Numbered from the stretch's first letter, positions 21,817-31,746 are shown. The stretch: 64,000 bases of DNA from CAIWHR01 sp963816925 (GCA_963816925.1 CAWFMY010000027.1:186001-250000), one strand, 5' to 3'. The notes: generated by a model not told the origin, from the sequence alone. Made by a program: numbers and translations.

Positions 21817-22332
21817 ATGGATCCAAAGACCATTCCGATCCGCGCGGCCAACGCCCGCACGCCCGCCTTCGAGTATTTCTCGACCAAGAAGGACGAGCTG
21901 GTCGGCTGGGCGCGCAAGTTCTCGCTCTTTCCGTATCCGTTCGTGACGGCGTGCTGCGCGATGGAGTTCATGGCCGTGAGCAGCTCGCCGTACGACACCG
22001 ACCGCTTCGGCGCGGCGCTGCCGCGGTTTTCGCCGCGCCAGTCGGACCTGCTGATGGTCGTCGGCACCATCACCCACAAGCAGGCGCCGGTGCTGCTGCG
22101 GGTCTACGAGCAGATGTGCGAACCCAAGTGGGTGATGGCGTTCGGCGCGTGCGCGACCAGCGGCGGCTTCTACCAGAACTATGCCGCCGTCGCGGGCATC
22201 GACAAGATCATCCCGGTGGACATCTACGTGCCCGGGTGCCCGCCCCGCCCGGAGACGGTGATCGACGCCATCATGAAGCTGCAGGACCGCATCGCCCGCT
22301 CGCATCATCCGATCATCACCGACACCTTTTGA
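21817..22332 (+). CDS. nuoB: NADH-quinone oxidoreductase subunit B
   Basis: A 171-residue peripheral subunit carrying the terminal [4Fe-4S] cluster N2 next to the quinone site. Ligands are visible as the double cysteine in TACCAMEFMA, then GACATSGG and VPGCPPRPE. The start at 21817 follows the nuoA stop directly. The frame is open far upstream but only from this ATG does the sequence match the family. Confidence 0.95.
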   Translation: MDPKTIPIRAANARTPAFEYFSTKKDELVGWARKFSLFPYPFVTACCAMEFMAVSSSPYDTDRFGAALPRFSPRQSDLLMVVGTITHKQAPVLLRVYEQMCEPKWVMAFGACATSGGFYQNYAAVAGIDKIIPVDIYVPGCPPRPETVIDAIMKLQDRIARSHHPIITDTF

Positions 22333-22334
22333 CA

Positions 22335-22817
22335 ATGACAGCGCCGACCCTCGATCTGCTGCGGCAACGGCTGGGTTCCGCGGCCGGTGACGCGACCTTT
22401 GCGGGCGGCACCTTCGTGCTGGTGATCGACCCGGCGGCGCTGCCCGGCGTCGTGACGCAGCTCAAGACCGAATTCGGCTTCGACCTCCTGCTCGACGTGA
22501 CGGCGGTCGACTGGCCCGGGCAGGCGCCGCGCTTCGAAGTCGTGTACCACTTCTACTCCACGTCGCATTTCGGTCGCGCGCGCATCAAGACCCGCGTGCC
22601 GGAAGCCGGTCCCGTCGTGGACTCGCTCACGTCGCTGTACGGTTCCGCGCATTTCATGGAGCGCGAATGCCACGAGATGTACGGGATCGACTTTCGCGGC
22701 AACAAGGATCTGCGCCCGATCCTGCTCTACGAGGGCTTCGTCGGCCACCCGCTGCGCAAGGATTACCCCAAGACACAAGAGCAGCCGCTTGTGCCTTACC
22801 GGACCGAGGGCGCGTGA
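22335..22817 (+). CDS. nuoC: NADH-quinone oxidoreductase subunit C (30 kDa)
   Basis: A 160-residue peripheral-arm subunit. The signature around HFMERECHEMYGIDFRGN and the ending FVGHPLRKDYPK are characteristic. It is somewhat shorter than the ~200 residues common in proteobacteria. The start at 22335 is two bases past nuoB, and its stop overlaps the nuoD start by one base. Confidence 0.93.
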   Translation: MTAPTLDLLRQRLGSAAGDATFAGGTFVLVIDPAALPGVVTQLKTEFGFDLLLDVTAVDWPGQAPRFEVVYHFYSTSHFGRARIKTRVPEAGPVVDSLTSLYGSAHFMERECHEMYGIDFRGNKDLRPILLYEGFVGHPLRKDYPKTQEQPLVPYRTEGA

Positions 22818-24034
22818 TGCCGGAATTCGAGCTGCCCAACCCGGTCCGCCCGGCCTTCGGGCTCGAACGCGACGGCGAGGTCGTCGTCAACATCGGGCCG
22901 TCGCACCCGGCGACACACGGGACGATCCAGGTGATCGCCGCGCTCGACGGCGAAAAAGTGCGGCGCGTCGACGTGCACTGCGGCTACCTGCATCGCGGGT
23001 TCGAGAAGGAATGCGAAGACCACACCTGGACCAACCTGATCCCGTACGTCGACCGGCTCAACTACTGCTCCGGCCTCATCAACGACTTCGCCTACTGCGA
23101 GGCCGTGGAAACGCTGATGGGCATCGAGATCACGCCGCGGTGCAAGTACCTGCGCACGCTGCTGTCCGAGTATTCGCGCATCGCCGATCACCTGACGTGC
23201 ATCGCGGCGTCGCTGATGGAGCTGGGGGCGATGACGGCCTTCCTCTACCTGGTGATGATCCGCGATTACGTCTACGAGCACCTCGCGGCGCTCACCGGTG
23301 CCCGGGTCACGTATACCTACGGCCGGATCGGCGGACTCGCCCGCGACCTGCCCGACGGCTGGCTCACGCGCCTCGACGAGATCCTGATCCAGTACGAGGA
23401 TTTCATCGGCCGCATCCACGGGCTGATGGATCGCAACCGCATCTTCATCGACCGCACGCGCAACGTCGGCGTGATTACGCCCGAGGATGCCGTCAGCTAT
23501 GGCTTCACGGGACCCATCCTGCGCTCGGCCGGCGTTCCCCGCGACCTGCGCAAGGACGTGCCCTACCTCGCGTACGCCGAGCTCGACTTCGAGGTGCCGG
23601 TCGGGATCAACGGCGACAACTATGACCGGTACTACGTGCGCATGCGCGAGATGGACGAATCCATCCGGATGATCCGGCAACTCATGGACCGCCTGGCGCC
23701 GGGACCGATCAACGTCGACGACCGGCGCTGCGTGCTCCCCGAAAAGCAACTGGTGTACTCGGAAATCGAATCGCTGATCAATCACTTCAAGCTGATCATG
23801 GAGGGGCCGCAGGTGCCCGCCGGCGAGGTGTACACGGCGCACGAGGCCCCCAACGGCGAGCTCGGCTTCTATCTCGTCAGCACCGGCGGCGGATCGCCGT
23901 ACAAGATGCACGTGCGCTCGCCGAGCTTCGTGCACATGGGCGGCGTGCATCGCATGCTCGAGGGCTATCAGCTGGCCGACGTCGTTCCGACCTTCGGCTC
24001 GGTCAACATGATCGGCGGCGAGTGTGACAGGTGA
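22817..24034 (+). CDS. nuoD: NADH-quinone oxidoreductase subunit D (49 kDa)
   Basis: A 405-residue subunit that forms the quinone-binding pocket with NuoB. Conserved blocks include GPSHPATHG, HCGYLHRGFEK, YVDRLNY and the C-terminal PTFGSVNMIGGECDR. It is separate from nuoC rather than fused. Translation is coupled to nuoC (TGATG). Confidence 0.95.
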   Translation: MPEFELPNPVRPAFGLERDGEVVVNIGPSHPATHGTIQVIAALDGEKVRRVDVHCGYLHRGFEKECEDHTWTNLIPYVDRLNYCSGLINDFAYCEAVETLMGIEITPRCKYLRTLLSEYSRIADHLTCIAASLMELGAMTAFLYLVMIRDYVYEHLAALTGARVTYTYGRIGGLARDLPDGWLTRLDEILIQYEDFIGRIHGLMDRNRIFIDRTRNVGVITPEDAVSYGFTGPILRSAGVPRDLRKDVPYLAYAELDFEVPVGINGDNYDRYYVRMREMDESIRMIRQLMDRLAPGPINVDDRRCVLPEKQLVYSEIESLINHFKLIMEGPQVPAGEVYTAHEAPNGELGFYLVSTGGGSPYKMHVRSPSFVHMGGVHRMLEGYQLADVVPTFGSVNMIGGECDR

Positions 24035-24052
24035 GCGACCGGTGAACGATCG

Positions 24053-24517
24053 ATGAAACACCTCATCCCCGAATTCGACAAGCTGAAGGCGCGCTTTCCC
24101 GCGGGCTTCGAGTCGTCGCTGGTCCTCCCCTGCGTTCGCCGCATCCAGGAGGATCGCGGCTACATCGACGACAGCGACATCGACGGCCTCGTCCAGTACC
24201 TCAAGGTGCCGCGGATCCAGATCGAAGAGGTGCTGAGCTACTACACGCAGTTCCGCCGCAAGCCGATCGGCCGCTGGCACCTCGAGACCTGCCGCAACGT
24301 GAGCTGCTCGATGTGCGGCGCCGAGCGCCTGATGGCGCATCTCAAGGGAAAGCTGGGGATCAAGCCCGGCGAAACCACGCCCGACGGTCGCATCACCTGG
24401 ACGACCGCCGAGTGTCTGGGGTCGTGCGGCACGGCGCCGGTGATCGTGGTCAACGACAAGTATCACGAGAGCATGAGCGTCGAGAAGCTCGACGCGCTGC
24501 TCGGAGGGCTCGACTAG
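24053..24517 (+). CDS. nuoE: NADH-quinone oxidoreductase subunit E (24 kDa)
   Basis: A 154-residue NADH-module subunit of thioredoxin-like fold holding a [2Fe-2S] cluster. The four ligands are seen in CRNVSCSMCG (first and second of the C-x4-C pair) and CLGSCG. A helical N-terminus precedes them (LPCVRRIQEDRGYI). It starts 18 bp after nuoD and is followed by an 83-bp gap with an inverted-repeat element before nuoF. Confidence 0.93.
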   Translation: MKHLIPEFDKLKARFPAGFESSLVLPCVRRIQEDRGYIDDSDIDGLVQYLKVPRIQIEEVLSYYTQFRRKPIGRWHLETCRNVSCSMCGAERLMAHLKGKLGIKPGETTPDGRITWTTAECLGSCGTAPVIVVNDKYHESMSVEKLDALLGGLD

Positions 24518-24529
24518 GATGAAACGCCC

Positions 24530-24600
24530 CCCCCGCTCACTGCGTTCGCTGCCCCCCGAAGGGGCGGGTCAGTTCCTTCGGGCGGCCGCGCGGAACTGAC
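24530..24600. repeat. REP-like GC-rich element with stem-loop abutting the nuoF start
   Basis: The nuoE-nuoF gap contains a C8 run, a CCCC/GGGG hairpin (24553-24564) and a perfect 9-bp inverted repeat GTCAGTTCC...GGAACTGAC (24568-24576 and 24592-24600) with a GC-rich 15-bp loop. The right arm ends on the base before the nuoF ATG. The first half resembles dispersed intergenic repeats that I recall from Burkholderiales; no second copy was seen in this window. Confidence 0.55.
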
Positions 24601-25902
24601 ATGCCCGGCAAACCACTGCTGATGACTTTTCCGGTCACGGCGACCTCGCATACGCTCGCGGACTACCGCGCGCGCGGCGGCTACGCCACGCTCGCGAAGG
24701 CGCTGTCGTCGATGCAGCCCGCGGACATCACGAAGGAAGTCTCGAGCGCCGGATTGCTGGGGCACGGCGGCGCCGCGTTCTCGGCCGGGCGCAAGTGGTC
24801 GGTGGTGAACCTCAACGACGGCCAGCCCCACTACCTGTGCGCGAACGCCGACGAGGGCGAGCCCGGCACGTTCAAGGACCGCTGGATCCTCGAGAACGCG
24901 CCCCACCTGCTGCTCGAGTCGATGCTGATCAGCCTCCTACGCGCTGCAGGTGCGCAACGCCTTCGTCTACATCCGCGGCGAATTCGACGTTCCCTACCAG
25001 CGGCTCGCCGCCGCGATCGAGGAAGCCTACGACGCCGGGTATTTCGGCGAGCGCATCCTCGGCAGCGACTTCGCGTGCGACATCGTCGCGTACCGCGGCG
25101 CCGGTTCGTACGTCTGCGGCGAGGCGTCGGGTCTCCTGTCGTCGCTCGAAGGCAAGCGTGGCTACCCGCGCAACCGCCCGCCGCGCCTGACCGTGCAGGG
25201 CCTCTACAAGCGCCCGACCGTGGTCAACAACGTCGAGACGCTTTCCAACGTCGCCGGCATCGTCGCCAACGGCGCGGCCTGGTACAAGAGCTTCGGCACG
25301 GCCAAGTGCCCGGGCACGCAGCTGGTGTCCATTTCCGGCCACATCTGCCAGGCCGGGCGTGTACGAGGTCGAGTACGGCTACCCGCTCAGCCAAGTTCCT
25401 GTACGAGGACTGCGGCGGCATGGTCGACGGACACAAGGTGAAGGCGCTCATTCCGGGCGGAATCTCGACCAAGGTGCTGACGGGCGCCGAGGTGGAGGGC
25501 GTGACCTTCGACCACCAGTCGCTCAACGCGGCGGGCTCGTCGGTGGGTTCCGGCGGCATGGTGGCGATCGGCGAGGGCACCTGCATGGTGAGGCTCTTGC
25601 AGGTGATGCTGCGCTTCTACCACCACGAGTCGTGCGGGCAGTGCACGCCCTGTCGCGAGGGCACCGGCTGGATGCACCGGATCATCGACCGGATCGTCGG
25701 CGGCGAGGGCCGGGTGGAGGATCTCGACCGGCTGATCGACATCTCGCGCTGGAACGACGGCAACACGATCTGCGGGATGGGCGACGCCGCCGGCTACGCG
25801 ACGATCGGCATCCTCGCCAAGTTCCGCGACGAATTCGAATATTTCATCGCCAACAAGCGCTCGCGCTTCGACGGGAACCTCGAATGCCGCAGATCTTCAT
25901 AA
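24601..25902 (+). CDS. nuoF: NADH-quinone oxidoreductase subunit F (51 kDa), three single-base frame breaks
   Basis: NADH- and FMN-binding subunit of about 432 residues. Conserved parts are GHGGAAFSAGRKW, ADEGEPGTFKDRW, GAGSYVCGEASGLL and the cluster N3 motif ESCGQCTPCREGTGW. The frame shifts at about 24935, 25357 and 25391. In each case deleting one extra C restores the conserved sequence, and three insertions together return to the original frame, so the normal stop at 25902 is used. These look like sequencing errors. The ATG at 24601 follows a stem-loop without a Shine-Dalgarno. The 3' end overlaps nuoG by 19 bp. Confidence 0.9.
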   Translation: MPGKPLLMTFPVTATSHTLADYRARGGYATLAKALSSMQPADITKEVSSAGLLGHGGAAFSAGRKWSVVNLNDGQPHYLCANADEGEPGTFKDRWILENAPHLLLESMLISLLRAAGAQRLRLHPRRIRRSLPAARRRDRGSLRRRVFRRAHPRQRLRVRHRRVPRRRFVRLRRGVGSPVVARRQAWLPAQPPAAPDRAGPLQAPDRGQQRRDAFQRRRHRRQRRGLVQELRHGQVPGHAAGVHFRPHLPGRACTRSSTATRSAKFLYEDCGGMVDGHKVKALIPGGISTKVLTGAEVEGVTFDHQSLNAAGSSVGSGGMVAIGEGTCMVRLLQVMLRFYHHESCGQCTPCREGTGWMHRIIDRIVGGEGRVEDLDRLIDISRWNDGNTICGMGDAAGYATIGILAKFRDEFEYFIANKRSRFDGNLECRRSS

Positions 25903-27323
25903 ACGGGCAGCCCGTCGAGGCGGACCGCAGCCAGACGGTCATGGAGGCCGCGCGCGCCAACGGCTTCTTCATTCCGTATTTCTGCTGGCATCCGAACCTG
26001 TCGGTCGCCGGCAACTGCCGCATCTGCGCGATCCAGATCGAGGACCGCAGCTGGGTCGAGATCGCCTGCAACATGCCGGTAAGCGAGGGGCTGCGCGTCC
26101 TGACCGACTCGCCGAAGGTCAAGGAATACCGCAAGTCCATCATGCAGCTGATGACGCTGAACCATCCGGTGGACTGCGGCATCTGCGACAAGTCCGGCGA
26201 ATGCATGCTGCAGGACTATCACTACCAGTACAACGGCGAGCCGTCGATTTCCCGCGACGCCAAGGTGCGGTCGACCAAGTTCCACCCGCTATCCGAGCGC
26301 ATCCTGCTCGACAACGAGCGCTGCATCCTCTGCTCGCGCTGCGTGCGCTTCACCCGCGAAATTTCGAAGTCGAATGCGCTGGGAATCGTCCAGCGCGGCG
26401 ACGCGTCGCTGGTCCGCGCGTCGGAAGACCACGCGCTCGACGCCGATCCGTATTCGGACAACGTGATCGACATCTGCCCGGTCGGCGCGCTGCTGTCGCG
26501 CTCGTTCCTCTACAAGGCGCGGGTCTGGTACATCAAGCCCACGCCCTCGATCTGCCCGGGTTGCGCCCGCGGCTGCTCGGTGCAGGTCTGGCATCGCAAG
26601 CCCGAATGGAAGCTCCACACCCTCGATCAAGTCAAGAACGTCAGGATCGAGCGCGTCACGCCGCTCGAGAATCCCGCGGTCAACGGACCGTGGATCTGCA
26701 ACAAGGGGCGCGACCTCGCGCGCATCTTCGAGCGCCCGCGCGCGGAGCAGGCCATGGAAAAGGGCCGCCCGGTCGAGCTCTCGATCGCCATCGCGACTGC
26801 GCGGCGGCTCATCGACGAAGCGAAGCATCCGGTCGCCGTCGTGTCGAACTGGGGGTCCAACGAAGAACTCGCCGCGTTGAAGCGGGCACTGGGCGCGCGC
26901 TTCACGGCGTTCGTCAAGCAGGATTGCGCGCCTGAGCCGGGCGAGCGGATCGAGGACGACATCCTCATCAAGGCGGACAAGAATCCGAACACCGCCGGGG
27001 CCCGCGCGCTGTTCGCCGCGGCCGACGACGGCACCGCGCTCCCCGCCGCAAGCGACCTCGTGCTGGTCTGGGGCGAGGGCTTCGACTTTGCGCGCATTCC
27101 GGCAAAGGCGAAGATCGTCTTCCTCAACTCGTATCTGGCGCCCGAGAACGGCCATGCCGACGCGTTCATCCCGGTCAGCGTCCAGACCGAGCGCCGCGGG
27201 CACTACACGAATTTCCAGGGCACCGTCAGCGCATTCGAGCCCTGCTTTCCGAAGAAGGCATCGGTCGCCGATGCCGAGGCGCTGTTCGCCGCGCTCGCGG
27301 TGACCGAGGGCGCGCCCGCATGA
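25884..27323 (+). CDS. nuoG: NADH-quinone oxidoreductase subunit G, short form
   Basis: A 479-residue iron-sulfur subunit. In order: a [2Fe-2S] domain (FCWHPNLSVAGNCRICAIQI), the His-Cys motif (HPVDCGICDKSGEC), a ferredoxin-like motif (CILCSRCVRF, DICPVGALL) and an N7-type motif (CPGCARGC and WICNKGR). Only about 210 residues of the molybdopterin-oxidoreductase-like domain remain, whereas typical proteobacterial NuoG is 700-900 residues. The frame is continuous and runs cleanly into nuoH (4-bp overlap), so the short form looks genuine. Confidence 0.9.
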   Translation: MPQIFINGQPVEADRSQTVMEAARANGFFIPYFCWHPNLSVAGNCRICAIQIEDRSWVEIACNMPVSEGLRVLTDSPKVKEYRKSIMQLMTLNHPVDCGICDKSGECMLQDYHYQYNGEPSISRDAKVRSTKFHPLSERILLDNERCILCSRCVRFTREISKSNALGIVQRGDASLVRASEDHALDADPYSDNVIDICPVGALLSRSFLYKARVWYIKPTPSICPGCARGCSVQVWHRKPEWKLHTLDQVKNVRIERVTPLENPAVNGPWICNKGRDLARIFERPRAEQAMEKGRPVELSIAIATARRLIDEAKHPVAVVSNWGSNEELAALKRALGARFTAFVKQDCAPEPGERIEDDILIKADKNPNTAGARALFAAADDGTALPAASDLVLVWGEGFDFARIPAKAKIVFLNSYLAPENGHADAFIPVSVQTERRGHYTNFQGTVSAFEPCFPKKASVADAEALFAALAVTEGAPA

Positions 27324-28471
27324 TCCAGGACCTCCTCGTCTACGTGGCGTACATCGGCTACGCGGTGACCGTGCTGCTGGTGTTCGGCACCGTGCTGACC
27401 TGGGTGGAGCGCAAGCAGGCGGCGATCATGTCCGATCGCATCGGCGCCAACCGCGCCTACGTGCGCCTGCCGTTCACGCAGATCAAGCTCGTGTGGCTGG
27501 GTCTGTTTCACGGGGCGGCCGACGGTCTCAAGATGATGCTGAAGGAGGACTGGCGGCCCGTCACCTACGACCAGCTCGCCTACGCGCTCGCGCCATGGGT
27601 CGTGTTCACGCCGGTGCTGCTCGTGTTCGCGGTCATTCCCTTCGGCGGCATCCTCGATCCGGCGGCACTCTTCAGCGGGATCCCGGCGGTCGCGGCGTGG
27701 TTCGGCGACCGGACCTACCCGTTGCAGATCGCGCGCCTCGACGCCGGCCTGCTCATCGTCTTCGCCTTCGGCGGACTGACCATCATCGGCGCGATGCTCG
27801 CCGGCTGGTCGTCGTCCAACAAGTTCTCGATGCTGGGCGCGCTTCGCGCCGGCTCGCAGATGATCTCGTACGAACTGATCATGGGCCTGACGGTGCTCGG
27901 GCTCATCGTGATTTACGGCACCGTCGACCTCGACGCCATGGCGCGGCAGCAGTCGGGCGTGGCGCTTGGCGTGCTGCCCGCCTGGGGCGTCTTCTACCAG
28001 CCGTTCGCGGCGATCCTCTTCATGACCGCCGCCATCGCGGAGAACAAGCGCATCCCCTTCGACCTGCCCGAAGCGGAGTCGGAGCTCATCGCCGGCTACT
28101 ACACCGAATACAGCGCGATGAAGATGGGCCTCTTCATGTTCGCCGAGTTCATCGAGATCGCCATCATCGGCGCGCTCTTCACCACGCTCTTCCTCGGCGG
28201 CTACAACCTGCCCTTCATGACGGATGCCGGGTTCGTCTTCCCCGGCGGCGGCACGGTGGCGCTTCCGCATGCGCTGGTCGTGCTGATCCAGCTTGTGGTG
28301 TTTCTGGTCAAGGTCCTGGTGGTGTGCAGCTTCCAGATCCTGGTGCGCTGGACGCTGCCCCGGTTCCGGTACGACCAGCTCCTCAAGTTCGCCTGGAAAT
28401 TCATGTTTCCGCTGGCGCTCGCCAACCTGATCGTGACCACCGTCGCGGTCTGGGCGCTGCGCGCGCAATGA
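27320..28471 (+). CDS. nuoH: NADH-quinone oxidoreductase subunit H
   Basis: A 383-residue membrane subunit with about eight helices, linking the quinone site to the proton channels. Family blocks include TWVERKQAAIMSDRIGANR and AENKRIPFDLPEAESELIAG. The ATG overlaps the nuoG stop by 4 bp. Confidence 0.95.
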   Translation: MIQDLLVYVAYIGYAVTVLLVFGTVLTWVERKQAAIMSDRIGANRAYVRLPFTQIKLVWLGLFHGAADGLKMMLKEDWRPVTYDQLAYALAPWVVFTPVLLVFAVIPFGGILDPAALFSGIPAVAAWFGDRTYPLQIARLDAGLLIVFAFGGLTIIGAMLAGWSSSNKFSMLGALRAGSQMISYELIMGLTVLGLIVIYGTVDLDAMARQQSGVALGVLPAWGVFYQPFAAILFMTAAIAENKRIPFDLPEAESELIAGYYTEYSAMKMGLFMFAEFIEIAIIGALFTTLFLGGYNLPFMTDAGFVFPGGGTVALPHALVVLIQLVVFLVKVLVVCSFQILVRWTLPRFRYDQLLKFAWKFMFPLALANLIVTTVAVWALRAQ

Positions 28472-28481
28472 GCCCCGACGC

Positions 28482-29063
28482 GTGAAAACCAAACTGTCCC
28501 CGCGCAAGGAATACTGGAACGCGCCCACGATGTCGCTGTGGGAGCGGCTGTACCTGTTCGAGATCCTGCGCGGCCTCGGCATCACCGGCGGCGTCTTCCT
28601 CAAAAACATGTGGCTCTGGATGACGTTCCGCAAGGGCGCGCTCACCACCTACTACCCCGAGGAGACGCGCTTCGACTACGCGGAGCGCAACCGCGGCAAG
28701 CACGTGCTGACGCAGCGGCCGGACGGCAAGCCCCAGTGCATCGCCTGCAACCTGTGCGCGACCGTGTGCCCCGCGAAATGCATCGAGATCGAGGCGGCAT
28801 TCGATCCCGACGACCCGGCGCACCCGAAATCCCCGTCGCGCTTCGAGATCGACTATTCGCGCTGCATCTTCTGCGGGCTGTGCGTCGAGGCCTGCCCGGA
28901 GGACGCGATCCGCATGGTCAAGGAAGTTCCCAACCTGCCCGCCTACGACCGCGGCACGATGTGGCTGTCGCTCCCCGAGCTCCTCACCTGGAATCCGCAG
29001 CGCGACGTCGCGAAGCCCTATCCGGGGGCGCCGCGCAAGGAACCGACGCGAGGGGCCGAATGA
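28482..29063 (+). CDS. nuoI: NADH-quinone oxidoreductase subunit I (8Fe ferredoxin)
   Basis: A 193-residue subunit with two [4Fe-4S] motifs, CIACNLCATVCPAKC and CIFCGLCVEACPEDA, which carry clusters N6a and N6b. The start is a GTG at 28482, 10 bp after nuoH; no nearer ATG matches the family N-terminus. The stop overlaps the nuoJ start (ATGA). Confidence 0.94.
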   Translation: MKTKLSPRKEYWNAPTMSLWERLYLFEILRGLGITGGVFLKNMWLWMTFRKGALTTYYPEETRFDYAERNRGKHVLTQRPDGKPQCIACNLCATVCPAKCIEIEAAFDPDDPAHPKSPSRFEIDYSRCIFCGLCVEACPEDAIRMVKEVPNLPAYDRGTMWLSLPELLTWNPQRDVAKPYPGAPRKEPTRGAE

Positions 29064-29566
29064 TCGAGACGCTGTTCCTCTACCTTTTCGCGGGCACGGC
29101 GCTCGGCGCCGCCGCGCTGATGATCGTCCTGCGGAGCCCGATGCGCGTCGCGCTCGCGCTCATCCTCTGCATGCTGTCGCTCGCGGCCGTCTACGCGCTC
29201 CTCGAGGTGCACGTCATCGCCGTGTTCCAGGTCCTGATTTACGTCGGCGCGGTGATGGTGTTCATGGTTTACGCGATCATGCTCCTCGACGTCCGCGACG
29301 GGTCGCGCACCGCGCGCTATTCGCGCCTGCTCGTGCCCGGCGTCGGCGCGCTCGTTGCGCTGCTTGCGATTCTCGCGCACGGCGTGTGGACTTCCCTCCC
29401 CGAACCGACGCTCGCCGCGGCCGGCAACCTCTTCGCGCTGAAGGAGTTCTCGATCGCGTTCCTGAACGAGTACTGGCTGCATTTCGAGCTCGTCTCGGTG
29501 CTGCTGGTGGCCGCCGTCGTGGCGGCTCTGGCCGTGCTGCAAGTGGGCCGTCGCAAGCATGGATAA
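29060..29566 (+). CDS. nuoJ: NADH-quinone oxidoreductase subunit J
   Basis: A 168-residue, five-helix membrane subunit. The typical central segment VIAVFQVLIYVGAVMVFMVY is present. It overlaps nuoI by 4 bp and nuoK by 8 bp. Confidence 0.93.
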   Translation: MIETLFLYLFAGTALGAAALMIVLRSPMRVALALILCMLSLAAVYALLEVHVIAVFQVLIYVGAVMVFMVYAIMLLDVRDGSRTARYSRLLVPGVGALVALLAILAHGVWTSLPEPTLAAAGNLFALKEFSIAFLNEYWLHFELVSVLLVAAVVAALAVLQVGRRKHG

Positions 29567-29861
29567 GCTCCAGTTGCTGATCGCAGTATCGATGGCGCTG
29601 TTCGCGCTGGGGCTGCTCGGCGTCATCGTCCGGCGCAACGTGCTCATCATGCTGATGTGCATGGAGCTCATGCTGAACGGCGTGAACCTGAGCCTCGTTG
29701 CCTTCGCGCAGCAGACGGCCTCGACGGCGGGCGCGGTGCTCGTGTTCCTGATCTTTGTCGTCGCCACCGCCGAGATCGCGATCGCGATTCCCATCGTGCT
29801 GCTGCTCGCGCGGCAAAAGCGCGCGATGGACCTCGATGCCTACGCGGACCTGAAAGGATAG
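29559..29861 (+). CDS. nuoK: NADH-quinone oxidoreductase subunit K
   Basis: A 100-residue, three-helix subunit. The acidic residues used in proton transfer are visible in MCMELMLNGVNL and FVVATAEIAI. It lies between nuoJ (8-bp overlap) and nuoL (3-bp gap). Confidence 0.94.
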   Translation: MDKLQLLIAVSMALFALGLLGVIVRRNVLIMLMCMELMLNGVNLSLVAFAQQTASTAGAVLVFLIFVVATAEIAIAIPIVLLLARQKRAMDLDAYADLKG

Positions 29862-29864
29862 CCG

Positions 29865-31746
29865 GTGCCGCACGCGCTCGCCCTCATCGTCTTACTGCCG
29901 CTCGCGGGATTCCTGCTGAACGGCCTCGCGGGAAACCGGGCCGGCAACCGGTTCGTGTCGGTCGTCGGGTGCGGCCTGCCGATCGCGGCGTTCGGCGTCG
30001 CGATCAAGTGCTTCCTCGACCTCGCGGCGGGCGGCAGCGCGCCGTTGGTGGAGACCGCCTATACCTGGGCGCCCATCGGCGATCGCGCGTTCGAGATCGC
30101 GTTCTACTTCGACCGTCTCACCGCGGTGATGACGCTGATCGTGACCGGCGTGGGCTCGCTGATCCACATCTACTCGACCGGCTACATGAAGGAGGACAAG
30201 AGCTACGCCCGCTATTTCGCGTACCTCAACCTGTTCCTGTTCTTCATGCTGATGCTGGTGCTCGGCCGCTCGTTGCTCGTTCTTTTCGTGGGCTGGGAAG
30301 GCGTCGGGCTCGCATCCTACCTGCTGATCGGGTTCTGGTTCGAGGATCCCGACAAGGCGCGGGCCGGCAAGAAGGCGTTCATCACCAACCGGATCGGCGA
30401 CGCCGGCTTCCTGCTCGGCATGTTCGTCCTGTACCAGGCGTTCGGGACGCTCAACATGGACACGATCAACGGCGCGTTCATGAGCGGGCCGGCTCCCGCC
30501 GTATCGGCGAGCCTCGTGGGCATCCTGCTGTTCATCGGCGCCACCGGCAAATCCGCGCAGATACCGCTTCACGTCTGGTTGCCCGACGCGATGGCGGGGC
30601 CGACGCCGGTGTCCGCGTTGATCCACGCGGCGACGATGGTCACCGCCGGCGTCTACCTGGTCGCCCGGCTGTCCGGCATCTACCTGCACGCGCCCGAAGC
30701 GAGCGCCATCGTCGCGGCGATCGGCGTGCTCACCGCGTTCTTCGCGGCCACGATCGCGGTGGTGCAGACCGACATCAAGAAAGTGCTGGCCTATTCGACG
30801 ATTTCCCAGCTCGGCTTCATGTTCGTCGCGCTCGGCGTGGGCGCCTACGGCGTCGCCATCTTCCACCTCTACACGCACGCCTTCTTCAAGGCCTGCCTGT
30901 TCCTCGCCGCCGGCAGCGTCATCCACGCCATGGGCGGCGAGCAGGACGTCCGGAAGATGGGCGGCCTCGCGCGCAAGATTCCGATAACGTTCGTCACGTT
31001 CGCCGTCGCCACCGCGGCCATCGCCGGCATTCCCCCGCTGGCCGGTTTCTTCTCGAAGGACGAAATCCTCTGGTTCGCGTTCGCGAGCACGCGCGGCGGT
31101 TCGCCGCTCCTCTACGCCGTCGCGGCGGGAACGGCGCTCATGACCGCGTTCTACATGTTCCGGCTCCTGTGGCTCACCTTCTTCGGCGCGCCGCGGATGA
31201 GCGCCGAAACCGCGCACCACATCCACGAGTCGCCGCCCTCGATGACCGGCGTGCTGATCGTGCTGGCCGTGCTCTCGGCGGTCGGCGGCTTCCTGTCGAT
31301 TCCGCATTATCTCGAGCCGCTGCTGCCCATGCCCGTCGCCGCACCCGAGCTCGAGCACCTCGAGACGCCGCTGGTCTTCGTGTCGGTCGCGCTCGCCGTT
31401 GTCGGCCTGCTCGGCGCGGCGTTCCTGTACGGCGGGAGCCGGCGCGCGCGCAGAGCGCCTGCGCCAAAGATTCCCGGTCCTGCATCGCCTGCTGTCGGGC
31501 AAGTATTTCGTCGACGAGGCGTACGACGCGCTGATCGCGCGGCCGCTCTTCTGGATCTCGGACCGGGTCTTCCTTCGCCTCGGCGACCGCAAGATCCTCG
31601 ACGGCACGCTGAACGGAATGGCGGCGCTGGGGCAGCGGACCGCCGGCGTGCTCGGCAAGGTGCAGAACGGCAGCCTGCACTGGTACGCGCTGCTCGTGGT
31701 CGTGGGCATCATCGCCTCGCTGGCGCTGGGTTGGCACCATGTCTGA
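29865..31746 (+). CDS. nuoL: NADH-quinone oxidoreductase subunit L, one frame break near 31441
   Basis: The largest antiporter-like proton channel of complex I, about 626 residues. Conserved regions include FVGWEGVGLASYLLIGFWF, WLPDAMAGPTPVSALIHAAT and TDIKKVLAYSTISQLGFM. The start is a GTG at 29865. At about 31441 an extra C after AGC throws the frame; on the other frame the lateral helix and last transmembrane helix continue (KYFVDEAYDALIARP) to a stop at 31746, which overlaps nuoM. The out-of-frame reading to 31754 is Arg-rich and unlike NuoL. Confidence 0.9.

Noticed and set aside
27203..28648. 481-codon minus-strand ORF opposite nuoH/nuoI
   Set aside because: Highly charged, low-complexity translation opposite well-conserved nuo genes; typical shadow ORF in high-GC DNA.
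29892..31712. 606-codon minus-strand ORF opposite nuoL
   Set aside because: Arg/Glu/His-rich shadow with no recognisable domain.
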